Assembly (NCBI RefSeq): GCF_014270065.1
Contig: NZ_JACNME010000013.1
Location: forward strand, 1 to 64,000
Direction of reading: 5' to 3'
DNA length: 64,000 nt
Origin: Quadrisphaera sp. RL12-1S
Lineage (GTDB): Bacteria > Actinomycetota > Actinomycetes > Actinomycetales > Quadrisphaeraceae
Below are positions 16,492 to 25,106 of this stretch, in pieces (positions within the stretch are counted from its first letter, which is position 1; each line of letters opens with the position of its first letter). The translations under genes and the position numbers were made by a program. The notes beneath the pieces were generated by a model. It had not been told where the DNA came from. It did not search any database and saw nothing but the letters and a program-made list of their open reading frames with translations.

Positions 16492-16519
16492 CGTGGCGCT
16501 GACGTGGCGCTGAGGTGGT
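16487..16519 (+). repeat. Three tandem 11-bp units across a gene junction
   Basis: GCTGACGTGGC occurs twice (16487-16497, 16498-16508), then as GCTGAGGTGGT (16509-16519). The units include the permease stop codon and the DUF2252 GTG start, and each contains a TGA. It looks like local slippage duplication of the junction. Confidence 0.7.
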
Positions 16520-18221
16520 GCGGACGGGGCTCGCACGGCTCGCGCGCAGCCGTCGGGACCTGTACACCGGTGCGGTGGTCGAGACGACGGGCACCCAGGA
16601 CGACGGCACCGCGACGGAGGGGCTGGAGGGCACCGCCTCCACCGCCACCCGCGAGGAGCTGTTCCAGCTGGCGCGGCGACGCGGGCTGCGCGTCACCCGC
16701 CGGATGACGCGGACGGCCCTGCTCGACCTGCTGTCGCAGGGGGCCGACGCCGAGCAGGGCGGCCCCGGCGCCCCGGACCACGGCGGTGACGGCGAGGCGC
16801 CCGCCGCCTCCCGGGTGGAGGCGTTCACGCTGCTCGCCCAGCGCCGGGCCGCCGGCGAGATGGTGCTGCTGCCGCGGCTGCTCACCGGCTCCGAGCGCCG
16901 CATCCACGTGCGCCAGACCATCCGCGAGGACCACCAGACCCGCATCGCCACCCACGACGAGGAGGCCCGGGAGAAGTTCGACAAGCTCGCCGCCTCGCCG
17001 TTCTCCTTCTTCCGCGGCACAGCGCTGCTCTTCTACCGCGACATGGCCGGGGAGGACCCGTGGATGCCGACGGTGCTGTCCGCCGGTGACGTGCACCCGG
17101 ACAACTTCGGGGTGGTGCCCAACCGCGACGACGTGCCCGTCTTCGGCATCGACGACTACGACGAGGCCGCCTACGCCCCCTTCACGTGGGACCTCAAGCG
17201 CGGCGCCACCGGCTTCATGGTCGCGGCGGAGAGCGAGGGCGCCAAGGGCGAGGCGCGGCAGCGGAGCACCGCGGAGGCGTTCGTGCGCGGGTACGCCGAC
17301 GCGATGCGCGCCTACGCCGCGGACGCCACCGAGGCCTTCGACGAGATGCGCCGCGACAACGCCCCGCCGCTCATCGCCGCCCTGCTCGACCACGCCGTCC
17401 GCGGCTCCCGCGCCGCCTACCTCACCAGCAAGTACCTCGACGACACCGGCCGCCGCTTCGCGCCCAGCAAGAAGATCGTGCCGGTCAGCAGCCGCCTGGC
17501 CGAGTTCCAGGAGCTGGTGGACCGCTACGTGGCCGAGAACGAGATCGAGGTGCCGCCCCGCGCGGACGGCATGCGCGTCAAGGACGTCGCCGTCCGCAAG
17601 GGCCAGGGCACCGCCTCCCTCGGGCTGGCCCGGTACTACCTGCTCATCGGGGGCGCCGACGAGAAGGGCACCGACGACCTGCTCCTCGAGGTCAAGCAGG
17701 CCCGCCGCTCCGCGCTCGCGGGCCTGGTGCCGCCCTCGGACATCAGCCCCGACGACCACGAGGACCACGCCGACCCCTCCGTGGGCGGGGACGACCCCGA
17801 CGGCGGTGCCTCCGCGCGCCACGGCGCCCGCATCGCGCACGCGCAGCGCGTGGCCATGGTCAACGGCGGAGTCTTCTACGGCAGCGTCCAGCACGACGGT
17901 GACAGCTACCTGGTGCGCGAGCGCAGCTGGTACCGCGACAGCGTGGACCTCACCGGCCTGTCCGGGCAGGGGTGGCACGACTACGCCCGCGTCTGCGGCC
18001 GCGTGCTGGCCAACCTGCACGCCCGCTCCGACGAGGCCGGCCGGGTGGACCACGACGTCGAGCCGGAGATCCTCGCCGCGATGGCCCCGCTGGACCTGTT
18101 CGTGGAGGACGTCGTGGAGTTCGCCGCGGAGGCCGCCGACCGGGTGCGCACCGACCACGCCACCTACCGGCGCGACCACGCGCACGGGGCGTTCTCCAAG
18201 GTCGACCGGGTCTACCGCTGA
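16515..18221 (+). CDS. DUF2252 family protein
   Basis: Large cytoplasmic protein of 568 residues of a kinase-like family with no known reaction. Its marks are SAGDVHPDNFGVVPN at about residue 190, FGIDDYDEAAYAPFTWDLKR at about 212-231, and QRVAMVNGGVFYGSV near 450. The first 110 residues carry an extra SAP-like helical segment (TREELFQLARRRGLRVTRRM), which many family members lack. The GTG at 16515 is the first in frame but has no clear ribosome site; a GTG near 16575 is an alternative. It follows the iron permeases by 23 bp and may be read through from that operon. Confidence 0.88.
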   Translation: MVRTGLARLARSRRDLYTGAVVETTGTQDDGTATEGLEGTASTATREELFQLARRRGLRVTRRMTRTALLDLLSQGADAEQGGPGAPDHGGDGEAPAASRVEAFTLLAQRRAAGEMVLLPRLLTGSERRIHVRQTIREDHQTRIATHDEEAREKFDKLAASPFSFFRGTALLFYRDMAGEDPWMPTVLSAGDVHPDNFGVVPNRDDVPVFGIDDYDEAAYAPFTWDLKRGATGFMVAAESEGAKGEARQRSTAEAFVRGYADAMRAYAADATEAFDEMRRDNAPPLIAALLDHAVRGSRAAYLTSKYLDDTGRRFAPSKKIVPVSSRLAEFQELVDRYVAENEIEVPPRADGMRVKDVAVRKGQGTASLGLARYYLLIGGADEKGTDDLLLEVKQARRSALAGLVPPSDISPDDHEDHADPSVGGDDPDGGASARHGARIAHAQRVAMVNGGVFYGSVQHDGDSYLVRERSWYRDSVDLTGLSGQGWHDYARVCGRVLANLHARSDEAGRVDHDVEPEILAAMAPLDLFVEDVVEFAAEAADRVRTDHATYRRDHAHGAFSKVDRVYR

Positions 18222-18244
18222 CGGCTCCTGGTCGGACCGACGCC

Positions 18245-18700
18245 GTGGGTGACTGGCGCGAGGACCGGGTCGGGTCAGCGCTGCGGGGTGAGAACCCCAG
18301 CGTCTTCGCGCGGCTGCCCGGAGCCTTCGCCGCGCTCGGAGACGCGCAGTTCCTGCCCGGGTACTGCGTGCTGCTCACCGACGACCCGGCGGCCACGCGC
18401 CTGTCGGACCTCGGCGCCGGTGCGCGTCGCGACTACCTCGACAGCGTCGCGGCGCTGGCCGAGGCGGTGGAGCGTGCGTGCGCAGCGGCCGACCCGGCCT
18501 TCCGGCGCGTGAACATCGAGATCCTCGGCAACGCCAGCCCGTTCCTCCACACCCACGTCTGGCCCCGGTACGGCTGGGAGCCTGACGACGTGGTCCGGCG
18601 CCCCGTCTGGGTCTACCCGGTCGAGCGCTGGCACGACCCGGCCACCGCGCGCGGGCCCCAGCACGACGCGCTGCGCCGGGCGATCGCGCAGCGGCTCTGA
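18245..18700 (+). CDS. HIT-family hydrolase-like protein
   Basis: Cytoplasmic 151-residue protein of the histidine-triad superfamily. The active-site strand reads NASPFLHTHVWPRYGWEP at about residues 98-115; here the His-x-His pair is kept but the third histidine is replaced (HTHVWPRY). This variant is common in actinobacterial proteins called diadenosine tetraphosphate hydrolase. The LPGYCVLLTDDPA segment at about 40-52 is the usual substrate strand. The GTG at 18245 is chosen; it lies 23 bp after DUF2252. Nucleotide substrate is inferred from the fold only. Confidence 0.8.
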   Translation: MGDWREDRVGSALRGENPSVFARLPGAFAALGDAQFLPGYCVLLTDDPAATRLSDLGAGARRDYLDSVAALAEAVERACAAADPAFRRVNIEILGNASPFLHTHVWPRYGWEPDDVVRRPVWVYPVERWHDPATARGPQHDALRRAIAQRL

Positions 18701-18729
18701 GCCCTGACGGCGCTCGTCGTCGTCGTGGG

Positions 18730-19356
18730 TCACAGGCCGAGGAGCAGCGTCACCGCCAGCGCAGCCATGACCACGGCGATCACCGCGTCCAGCACCCGCC
18801 AGGCGACGGGCCTGGCGAACAGCGGCCGCAGCAGGCGCGCCCCGAAGCCCAGGGCGGCGAACCAGATGGCGCTGCCCGCTGCGGCGCCGGCGGCGAACCA
18901 CCAGCGCTCCTCGCCGTGCGTGCTGGCGATGGAGCCGAGCAGCACCACCGTGTCGAGGTAGACGTGGGGGTTCAGCCACGTCAGCGCCAGGCACGTGGCC
19001 AGCGCCGCGGCCAGTGAGGTGCTCGTGCCGCCGGTCTCCGTGCGCAGCGCGGCGTCCGCCGCCGGGCGCAGGGCGCGGCGGGCCGCGAGCACCGCGTAGC
19101 CGGCCAGGAACAGCGCGCCGGCCAGCCTCACGACGACGAGCGCCGCCGGCCACGCCTGCAGCGCCGCTCCCGCGCCGGCGACCCCCGCGACGATGAGCAC
19201 CAGGTCCGACAGCGCGCACACCGCGACGACGGCGAGCACGTGCTCTCCCCGCAGGCCCTGCCGCAGCACGAAGGCGTTCTGGGCGCCGATGGCCACGATG
19301 AGGGACAGGCCGAGGCCGAGGCCCGCGGCGGCGGCGAGGAGGTGGGCGTCGCTCAC
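18730..19356 (-). CDS. lysE: LysE/ArgO-family amino-acid exporter
   Basis: Inner-membrane exporter of 208 residues with six helices. The family signature [20 protein letters not shown] is at residues 15-34, and [17 protein letters not shown] at about 125-141 is the second conserved part. It exports basic amino acids such as lysine or arginine. The GTG at 19356 is chosen because a TAGCGT -10 box ends 7 nt before it (19369-19364), implying a leaderless mRNA. The divergent ArgP-type regulator at 19439 is the standard partner, which makes the assignment firm. Confidence 0.93.
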   Translation of the reverse strand: MSDAHLLAAAAGLGLGLSLIVAIGAQNAFVLRQGLRGEHVLAVVAVCALSDLVLIVAGVAGAGAALQAWPAALVVVRLAGALFLAGYAVLAARRALRPAADAALRTETGGTSTSLAAALATCLALTWLNPHVYLDTVVLLGSIASTHGEERWWFAAGAAAGSAIWFAALGFGARLLRPLFARPVAWRVLDAVIAVVMAALAVTLLLGL

Positions 19357-19363
19357 GCAGGTG

Positions 19364-19431
19364 ACGCTAGGCAGCGCTGCGGGGTGAAGTCGATCGACAC
19401 CTCCTGCACGCCGTGAAGGATCGCTTAACGT
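19364..19431. promoter_or_regulatory. Divergent leaderless promoters of lysE and its regulator
   Basis: A minus-strand TAGCGT (19369-19364) lies 7 nt before the lysE GTG. A plus-strand TAACGT (19426-19431) lies 7 nt before the regulator GTG at 19439. The region between should hold the LysR-type binding site; CGATCGACACC and a TGAAGGATCGC segment are within it, but no clear dyad was fixed. Confidence 0.55.
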
Positions 19432-19438
19432 CGGTCGT

Positions 19439-20362
19439 GTGGACCTCGACCTCGGGCAGCTGCGGGCGCTGGCCGCCGTCGTCGACGCCGGCACGCTCGA
19501 GGCGGGAGCCCGCCAGCTGCACATCACCACGTCCGCGGTGAGCCAGCGGCTGCGGGCGCTGGAGTCCGCCACCGGGCGGGTGCTCCTCGTGCGCTCGCGA
19601 CCCGTCCGCCCGACGGCGTCGGGGGAGCGGGTGCTGCAGCTGGCCCGGCAGGTGTCGCTGCTGGTCGCCGACGCCTCCGCCGCCCTCGGGGCGCCTGGCG
19701 ACGACGCCGAGGGTGCTGCCAGCGCTCGGAAGGCCCGACCGCCCGTGCTCCCGCTGGCCGTCAACGCCGACTCCCTCGCCACCTGGGTGCTGCCGGCGCT
19801 CGCCCACCTCGCCGGAACCGACGCGGAGGTCTGCCTCGACCTGCGTCGCGAGGACCAGGCGCGCACCGCCCGGCTGCTGCGCGACGGCACCGTGGTCGGC
19901 GCGATCACGGCGGACGCCGTCGCCGTCCCCGGCTGTTCGGTGCGCCCGCTCGGCGCCATGCGCTACCTGGCGGTGGCCGCCCCGGAGGTGGCGCAGCGCT
20001 GGCGCTCGCACCCGGAGAGCGCGCCCGTGGTCGTCTTCGACCGCGACGACGAGCTGCAGGACGACTGGCTGGCCGCGCGCGCCGGGGCGGGGGAGCGGCT
20101 CGACCCGCCGCGCCACCACGTGCCGGCGTCCGTGGACTTCTCCGAGGCCGTCCGGCTGGGGTGGGGGTGGGCGCTCCTGCCGCGGGTGCACGCGGCTGCT
20201 GACCTGTCCGCCGGGAGGCTCGTGCTCCTCGACGAGGCGCCGGTGGACGTGCCGCTGTTCTGGCAGCAGTGGAAGCTGCGCAGCCCGGCCCTGGACGCCG
20301 TGGCGGCGGCGCTCCTCTCCGCGGCGCGCACCGCCCTCGTCCCGCCCCCCACCTCCCCGTGA
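19439..20362 (+). CDS. argP: LysR-family regulator of ArgP/LysG type
   Basis: Transcription regulator of 307 residues. The helix-turn-helix lies at residues 1-60 ([20 protein letters not shown] then [13 protein letters not shown]), with the effector domain from about 90. ArgP/LysG proteins sense lysine or arginine and activate the adjacent exporter; the divergent lysE here fits. The GTG at 19439 is supported by the TAACGT box 7 nt upstream. The last codons and stop lie inside a CCGTGATCATGG repeat (20357-20382), so the repeat now supplies the stop codon. Confidence 0.92.
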   Translation: MDLDLGQLRALAAVVDAGTLEAGARQLHITTSAVSQRLRALESATGRVLLVRSRPVRPTASGERVLQLARQVSLLVADASAALGAPGDDAEGAASARKARPPVLPLAVNADSLATWVLPALAHLAGTDAEVCLDLRREDQARTARLLRDGTVVGAITADAVAVPGCSVRPLGAMRYLAVAAPEVAQRWRSHPESAPVVVFDRDDELQDDWLAARAGAGERLDPPRHHVPASVDFSEAVRLGWGWALLPRVHAAADLSAGRLVLLDEAPVDVPLFWQQWKLRSPALDAVAAALLSAARTALVPPPTSP

Positions 20363-20413
20363 TCATGGGCGTTCTGCGCACCACCCGCCGTGATCATGGG
20401 CGTTGTGCACACC
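20357..20413 (+). repeat. Two direct copies of the CCGTGATCATGG repeat
   Basis: Copies at 20357-20382 and 20388-20413 share CCGTGATCATGGGCGTT followed by a (C/G)TGCGCACC-like tail. They face two inverted copies at 20804-20860 across a small gene. The first copy supplies the argP stop codon. Confidence 0.85.
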
Positions 20414-20434
20414 TGCGGCACGACCGTCCCGATC

Positions 20435-20770
20435 GTGAGCGAGCGGCGGCTCAGCCAAGTGAGCGTGCTGCTGGTCGGTGGCGTCTTCGCCCTCCTGCTC
20501 GCTGCCGTCCTGCTCTGGTATGTGCCGATCAGGGCGGGGAACACGGGGTGCGGGGACGCCGCTGACAGCCACGCCGGTGTCGAGTGGCGCTACCTCGACG
20601 GCCCTCTGGACCCAGTCGAAGAGCAGGAGAACGCCGCCTGCAACGCCAGGGGAGAGCCTTTGTGGGTCGCGGGCCTCGCTGCTGCCGCCGTGGGAGCAGC
20701 CTCGCTGGGCGCTGCGATCGTCGTCGTCGCCGGTGTCTGGGTGCGTGACCGGCGCAGTGTCAGGTCCTGA
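20435..20770 (+). CDS. Small two-helix membrane protein of unknown function
   Basis: 111 residues with two membrane helices: [20 protein letters not shown] near the N-terminus and [20 protein letters not shown] near the C-terminus. Between them is a polar loop with three cysteines ([17 protein letters not shown]) that could be outside the cell. The GTG at 20435 starts MSERRLSQ; an ATG at 20390 lies within the repeat and is less likely. Codons such as TTG, CCT, AGG and GGA are more frequent than in neighbours. The gene is enclosed by inverted pairs of the GATC repeat, which suggests a separate origin. No function is proposed. Confidence 0.6.
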   Translation: MSERRLSQVSVLLVGGVFALLLAAVLLWYVPIRAGNTGCGDAADSHAGVEWRYLDGPLDPVEEQENAACNARGEPLWVAGLAAAAVGAASLGAAIVVVAGVWVRDRRSVRS

Positions 20771-20803
20771 CGGTGCGCCTGGTCCTGGTGCTGAGCGCGC
20801 GCG

Positions 20804-20860
20804 GGTGCGCAGAACGCCCATGATCACGGGGGGTCGTGCGCACAACGCCCATGATCACGG
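20804..20860 (-). repeat. Two inverted copies of the CCGTGATCATGG repeat
   Basis: On the minus strand CCGTGATCATGGGCGTT occurs at 20829-20813 and 20860-20844. The copy at 20804-20829 is the exact reverse complement of 20357-20382 over 26 bp. Together the four copies bracket the small gene at 20435-20770. Confidence 0.85.
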
Positions 20861-20880
20861 AGGGGGTGGGGGAGCGCCCG

Positions 20881-20886
20881 TAGGCT
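20881..20886 (+). promoter_or_regulatory. TAGGCT -10 box of hisD
   Basis: TAGGCT ends 8 nt before the hisD GTG at 20895, the spacing expected for a leaderless transcript. Confidence 0.45.
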
Positions 20887-20894
20887 TGGGGCTC

Positions 20895-22268
20895 GTGAGC
20901 AGTGCGACCTCCTCGACGAGCGCCCCCACGACGGCCGCAGCGGCGATGCAGCGCCTCGACCTGCGCGGCAGCCACGTCGACGCCCGCGAGCTCCGCGCCC
21001 GGATGCCGCGCGCCGAGGTGGACGTCGAGGCGGCGCTCGCCGTCGTCCGTCCCGTGGTCGACCAGGTCCGCGAGGGGGGTGCCGACGCCGTCCGCGACCT
21101 CGGTGAGCGGTTCGACGGCGTGCGCGTGGGCGCCCTGCGCGTCCCGGCGGAGGCGCTCACCGACGCCCTCGCAGCTCTGGACCCCGCCGTCCGCGCGGCG
21201 CTCGAGGAGTCGATCCGGCGCAGCCGCCTCGTGCACGCCGATCAGCGCCGCACCGACGTCGTGACGCAGGTGGTCGAGGGCGGCACGGTCACGGAGCGCT
21301 TCGTGCCCGTGCAGCGCGTGGGCCTGTACGTGCCCGCCGGCGTGGCGCCGCTGCCCAGCAGCGTGGTGATGAACGTCGTCCCGGCGCAGGAGGCCGGCGT
21401 GGAGAGCCTCGCCGTCGCCACGCCGCCGCGCCGCGGCAGCGGCCCCGACGCCGCCCTGCCCGACCCGACCATCCTCGCCGCGTGCGCGCTGCTCGGGGTG
21501 GACGAGGTCTACGCCGTCGGCGGCGCGCAGGCCGTGGCCATGCTCGCGCTCGGCGCGCGCGAGGCCGACGGCTCCCAGAGCTGCCCCCCGGTGGACCTCG
21601 TCACCGGCCCCGGCAACATCTACGTCACCGCCGCCAAGCGCCTCCTGCGCGGCGTCATCGGCACCGACGCCGAGGCCGGCCCCTCCGAGGTCGCCGTGCT
21701 CGCCGACGACACCGCCGACCCCGAGCACGTCGCCGCCGACCTCATCAGCCAGGCCGAGCACGGCGAGGCCTCCGCGGCGGTGCTCGTCACCGACAGCGCG
21801 GACCTGGCCGACGCCGTGGACGAGGCGCTGGCCCGCCGCGTGCCGGCCACCCGGCACGGCGACCGGATCGCGGTCGCTCTCGCGGGTCCGCAGTCCCTCG
21901 TGGTGCTGGTCGACGACGTCGAGGCCGGTCTCGCCGTCGTCGACGCCTACGGGGCCGAGCACCTCGAGATCCAGACCCGCGACGCGGTGAGCGTGGCGGC
22001 GCGGGTGCGCAACGCCGGCGCGGTGTTCGTGGGCGCGTACTCGCCGGTGTCGCTGGGCGACTACTGCGCAGGCTCCAACCACGTGCTGCCCACGGGCGGC
22101 ACGTGCGCGCACACCGCGGGACTGAGCGTGGCGACGTTCCTGCGCGGCATCCACGTGGTCGAGTACTCCCAGGCCGCCCTGGCCGACGTCGCCCCCCACG
22201 TGCTGGCCCTCTCCAGCGCCGAGGACCTGCCGGCGCACGGCGAGGCGGTCTCCGCCCGCCTTCCCTGA
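20895..22268 (+). CDS. hisD: Histidinol dehydrogenase
   Basis: Oxidises L-histidinol to L-histidine in two NAD-dependent steps, the end of histidine synthesis, in the cytoplasm with zinc. The protein has 457 residues. Conserved parts are visible: [63 protein letters not shown] and the active-site region [20 protein letters not shown]. The GTG at 20895 is favoured by the TAGGCT box; an ATG at 20946 (MQRLDL) would give 440 residues, nearer the family mean. No other his gene follows; the next gene is an oxygenase-like protein on its own promoter. Confidence 0.97.
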   Translation: MSSATSSTSAPTTAAAAMQRLDLRGSHVDARELRARMPRAEVDVEAALAVVRPVVDQVREGGADAVRDLGERFDGVRVGALRVPAEALTDALAALDPAVRAALEESIRRSRLVHADQRRTDVVTQVVEGGTVTERFVPVQRVGLYVPAGVAPLPSSVVMNVVPAQEAGVESLAVATPPRRGSGPDAALPDPTILAACALLGVDEVYAVGGAQAVAMLALGAREADGSQSCPPVDLVTGPGNIYVTAAKRLLRGVIGTDAEAGPSEVAVLADDTADPEHVAADLISQAEHGEASAAVLVTDSADLADAVDEALARRVPATRHGDRIAVALAGPQSLVVLVDDVEAGLAVVDAYGAEHLEIQTRDAVSVAARVRNAGAVFVGAYSPVSLGDYCAGSNHVLPTGGTCAHTAGLSVATFLRGIHVVEYSQAALADVAPHVLALSSAEDLPAHGEAVSARLP

Positions 22269-22333
22269 GACCGCGGTCGGCGGTCCCCGGTGACGGCGTA
22301 ACAGCACCGTCACCCACGGGCCGCCGCGCATGC

Positions 22334-22339
22334 CTAGCG
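22334..22339 (+). promoter_or_regulatory. TAGCGT -10 box of the oxygenase-like gene
   Basis: TAGCGT is followed after 8 nt by the GTG at 22348. It would place the transcription start at or next to the start codon and argues against the in-frame ATG at 22330. Confidence 0.5.
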
Positions 22340-22347
22340 TCACAGGG

Positions 22348-23406
22348 GTGAGCGCTGGCTTCGAGGTCCCCGTCGTCGACATCTCCTCGTACGCGACCGG
22401 TGGCACGGCCGCCGAGCGTGCGACCACCGCCGCCGCCATGGACGCCGCCTGCAGGACCGTCGGGTTCGTGCAGGTGGTGGGCCACGGCGTGCCCGACGGC
22501 GTCGCCGCCGGGCTGGCGTCCGCCATCGACGACTTCTTCGGCCTGCCGCTGGAGACCAAGAAGCTGCTGCGCGCGCCGAAGGGCGTCAACCGCGGCTACA
22601 CCCCGCCCAAGAGCGAGAACCTCTCGCTGTCGCTGGGGGTGGAGGCCGCCAGCCGCATGAACGACTTCTTCGAGGCGTTCAACACCGGCGCCGCCGTGAG
22701 CGACTACCCCGACGCGCCCGTCCCGCTCGACCCGGCGCACTACCCCGAGGACCTCTGGCCCTCCGAGGAGCTGGTCCCGCGCTTCAGGGAGCGCGTCCAG
22801 GCGTGGGAACGGGAAGCGGGGAGGGTCGCCCGGACCCTCACCGACGTCTTCGCGGACGCCCTCGGCCTGGAGCCGGGCTGGTTCCGCGGGTCCACCGGCC
22901 ACAGCCTCGACGTGCTGCGCATGAACAACTACGCGCTGCCGCCGGGCACGGTCGACCTCGACGGCGACCTCACCGGCATGGGCGAGCACACCGACTTCGG
23001 CATCGTCACCGTGCTGTGGGCCGACCAGGTGCCCGGCCTGCAGGTGCTCGGCGCGGACGGCGGCTGGCACGACGTCGTGCCCGCCGACGGCGCGCTGCTC
23101 GTCAACCTCGGCGACGTCATGGCCCGCTGGACCAACGAGCGCTGGATGTCGACGCTGCACCGCGTGAAGCCGCCGATCGTGGACGGGACCATCGAGCGGC
23201 GGCGCTCGGCGGCGTTCTTCCACGACGGCGACGTCGACGCCGTCATCACCGCCCTGCCCGGGACCGTCGAGGACGGCGAGGAGCCGCTCTACCCGCCGAC
23301 CACCGTGGGCGAGCACATCGCTGCGAAGCTCGCGGGCTCGCGCGACCTGCAGAAGAACGCCGACGCGGCGCGCGAGGCCGCGCGCGTCCTCGCCTCCACC
23401 CGCTGA
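22348..23406 (+). CDS. Isopenicillin-N-synthase-like 2-oxoglutarate/Fe(II) oxygenase
   Basis: Cytoplasmic non-haem iron oxygenase-fold protein of 352 residues. The N-terminal VPVVDISSY and GFVQVVGHGVP are the DIOX_N marks. The iron site is His-x-Asp in GEHTDFGIVTVLW with the distal His in STLHRV, and the Arg-x-Ser of RRSAAFF binds 2-oxoglutarate. The substrate is unknown; relatives include gibberellin and ethylene-forming oxygenases and many uncharacterised bacterial proteins. The GTG at 22348 is chosen over the ATG at 22330 because the -10 box lies between. It is not part of a visible biosynthetic cluster. Confidence 0.88.
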   Translation: MSAGFEVPVVDISSYATGGTAAERATTAAAMDAACRTVGFVQVVGHGVPDGVAAGLASAIDDFFGLPLETKKLLRAPKGVNRGYTPPKSENLSLSLGVEAASRMNDFFEAFNTGAAVSDYPDAPVPLDPAHYPEDLWPSEELVPRFRERVQAWEREAGRVARTLTDVFADALGLEPGWFRGSTGHSLDVLRMNNYALPPGTVDLDGDLTGMGEHTDFGIVTVLWADQVPGLQVLGADGGWHDVVPADGALLVNLGDVMARWTNERWMSTLHRVKPPIVDGTIERRRSAAFFHDGDVDAVITALPGTVEDGEEPLYPPTTVGEHIAAKLAGSRDLQKNADAAREAARVLASTR

Positions 23407-23420
23407 GGTGGCGCGGACGC

Positions 23421-23473
23421 GCGTGATCGTGGCGGGGAGGTGGCGGCGACCCTCCTCCCTCCCACGATCATGC
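23421..23473. terminator. Imperfect long hairpin with GATC core
   Basis: GCGTGATCGTGG (23421-23432) pairs with CCACGATCATGC (23462-23473) with one mismatch, extended inward by GGGGAGG/CCTCCC. It begins 15 nt after the oxygenase stop. It looks like a diverged member of the GATC repeat family used as a terminator. Confidence 0.5.
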
Positions 23474-23537
23474 GCATGAGCGCCACGACCAGCGCGGTGT
23501 TCGACCCGGTCACGGACTCAGGGCAGAATCCGACCAC

Positions 23538-25037
23538 GTGGCAGACGCAGCACCCACGCCCACCAGCACGCGCGACGGGCGTTCACCCGACTCCGGCGGT
23601 CCCGGCGGCCCCAGCGGCCTCGACCGGTACTTCTCGATCACGGCCCGCGGGTCGACGGTCGGGCGGGAGGTCCGCGGAGGCTTCGCGACCTTCTTCACGA
23701 TGGCGTACATCGTCGTCCTCAACCCGCTGATCATCGGCACGGCGGCGGACGCCGACGGCCGCGTGCTGGGCGTGCCCGCGGTCGCCGCCGCCACGGCGCT
23801 GGTTGCGGGCGTGATGACCCTGCTCATGGGCGTGGTCGGCAAGTACCCGTTCGCCATCGCGGCCGGGCTCGGCCTCAACGCCTTCGTGACGTTCTCGGTG
23901 GCCAAGCAGATGACGTGGGCCGAGGCCATGGGCCTGGTGGTGGTCGAGGGCATCGTCATCACCGTCCTGGTGCTGACCGGCTTCCGCACCGCGGTCTTCC
24001 GCGCCGTCCCCGCGCAGCTCAAGACCGCCATCGGGGTGGGCATCGGCCTGTTCATCGCGCTCATCGGCTTCGTCGACTCCGGCTTCGTGCGCACCCCCGC
24101 CGGCGGCGGCACGCCGCTGGAGCTGGGCGTCGGGGGCAGCCTCACCGGCTGGCCGACCGTCACCTTCGTGGTGGGCCTGCTGCTGACGCTCGTGCTCATG
24201 GCCCGCAAGGTCAAGGGCGCGATCCTCATCGGCATCATCTCGGCGACCGTCTTCGCCGTCGTCGTGGAGGCCATCACGGGCGTGGGGCCGCGCACGGCGG
24301 CCGACGGCGCCACCAACCCCTCGGGCTGGAGCCTCGTGGTGCCGAAGCTGCCCGAGCAGCTGGTGGGCACGCCCGACCTGTCCATCATCGGCGCGGTCGA
24401 CCTCTTCGGCGGGTTCGCCCGCGTCGGCGTGGTCGCCGCCGTCCTCATCATCTTCACGCTGGTGCTGGCCGACTTCTTCGACACGGTCGGCACGGTCACC
24501 GGCGTGACCGCCGAGGCCGGGCTGCTCGACGCCGACGGGCAGGTCCCCGGCGTGCAGCGCGTGCTGCTGGTCGACTCCGTGGCGGCCGCGGCCGGTGGCA
24601 TCGGCTCGGTCTCGTCCAACACCACGTTCGTCGAGTCGGCCGCTGGCGTCGGCGAGGGCGCCCGCACCGGCCTGGCCAGCGTGGTCACGGGCGTGCTGTT
24701 CCTGCTCGCGGTGTTCTTCACCCCGCTGGTGGAGATCGTGCCGTTCGAGGCCGCCTCGCCGGCGCTCGTCGTCGTCGGGTTCCTCATGGCCACGCAGATC
24801 CGCTCGCTCGACTGGAGCGACCTCACCATCGCCGTCCCGGCGTTTCTCACCATGGTGGTGATGCCGTTCACGTACTCGATCAGCAACGGCATCGGCGCGG
24901 GGCTGGTCTCGTACGCGCTGCTCATGGCGGTGACCGGGCGGGCGAGGAAGGTGCACCCGCTGCTGTGGCTGCTGGCGGCGCTGTTCGTCGTGTACTTCGC
25001 GATCGCCCCGATCGAGTCGCTGCTCGGCGTCCGCTGA
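23538..25037 (+). CDS. NCS2-family purine permease (AzgA-like)
   Basis: Membrane symporter of 499 residues with about 12-14 helices. GGFATFFTMAYIVVLNPLII at about residues 48-67 and the signature SSNTTFVESAAGVGEGARTG at about 357-376 place it in the AzgA branch, which takes up adenine, guanine and hypoxanthine. LADFFDTVGTVTGV before it is the other family hallmark. The GTG at 23538 follows a CAGAAT -10-like box by 8 nt. It is followed by a repeat-bearing gap and thpR. The base carried cannot be fixed from sequence. Confidence 0.92.
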   Translation: MADAAPTPTSTRDGRSPDSGGPGGPSGLDRYFSITARGSTVGREVRGGFATFFTMAYIVVLNPLIIGTAADADGRVLGVPAVAAATALVAGVMTLLMGVVGKYPFAIAAGLGLNAFVTFSVAKQMTWAEAMGLVVVEGIVITVLVLTGFRTAVFRAVPAQLKTAIGVGIGLFIALIGFVDSGFVRTPAGGGTPLELGVGGSLTGWPTVTFVVGLLLTLVLMARKVKGAILIGIISATVFAVVVEAITGVGPRTAADGATNPSGWSLVVPKLPEQLVGTPDLSIIGAVDLFGGFARVGVVAAVLIIFTLVLADFFDTVGTVTGVTAEAGLLDADGQVPGVQRVLLVDSVAAAAGGIGSVSSNTTFVESAAGVGEGARTGLASVVTGVLFLLAVFFTPLVEIVPFEAASPALVVVGFLMATQIRSLDWSDLTIAVPAFLTMVVMPFTYSISNGIGAGLVSYALLMAVTGRARKVHPLLWLLAALFVVYFAIAPIESLLGVR

Positions 25038-25048
25038 CCCCCTCCCGT

Positions 25049-25098
25049 CCGTGATCATGGACCTCCGAAGCACTTTCCGACCGTGATCATGGACTTCC
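25049..25098 (+). repeat. Composite GATC repeat, near-identical to 60485-60534
   Basis: Two direct copies of CCGTGATCATGGAC(C/T)TCC (25049-25066 and 25081-25098) are joined by a 14-base spacer. The whole 50 bp matches the reverse complement of 60485-60534 with a single mismatch (25063). It lies between the permease stop and thpR start. Confidence 0.9.
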
Positions 25099-25106
25099 CG
25101 AACACC

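Noticed and set aside
20357-20860. CRISPR-like array from repeated GATC units
   Set aside because: Units are in opposite orientations, with no regular spacers and no cas genes.
22269-22347. hisD operon continuing into the oxygenase-like gene
   Set aside because: The 79-bp gap holds a separate TAGCGT box and the next product is unrelated to histidine synthesis.
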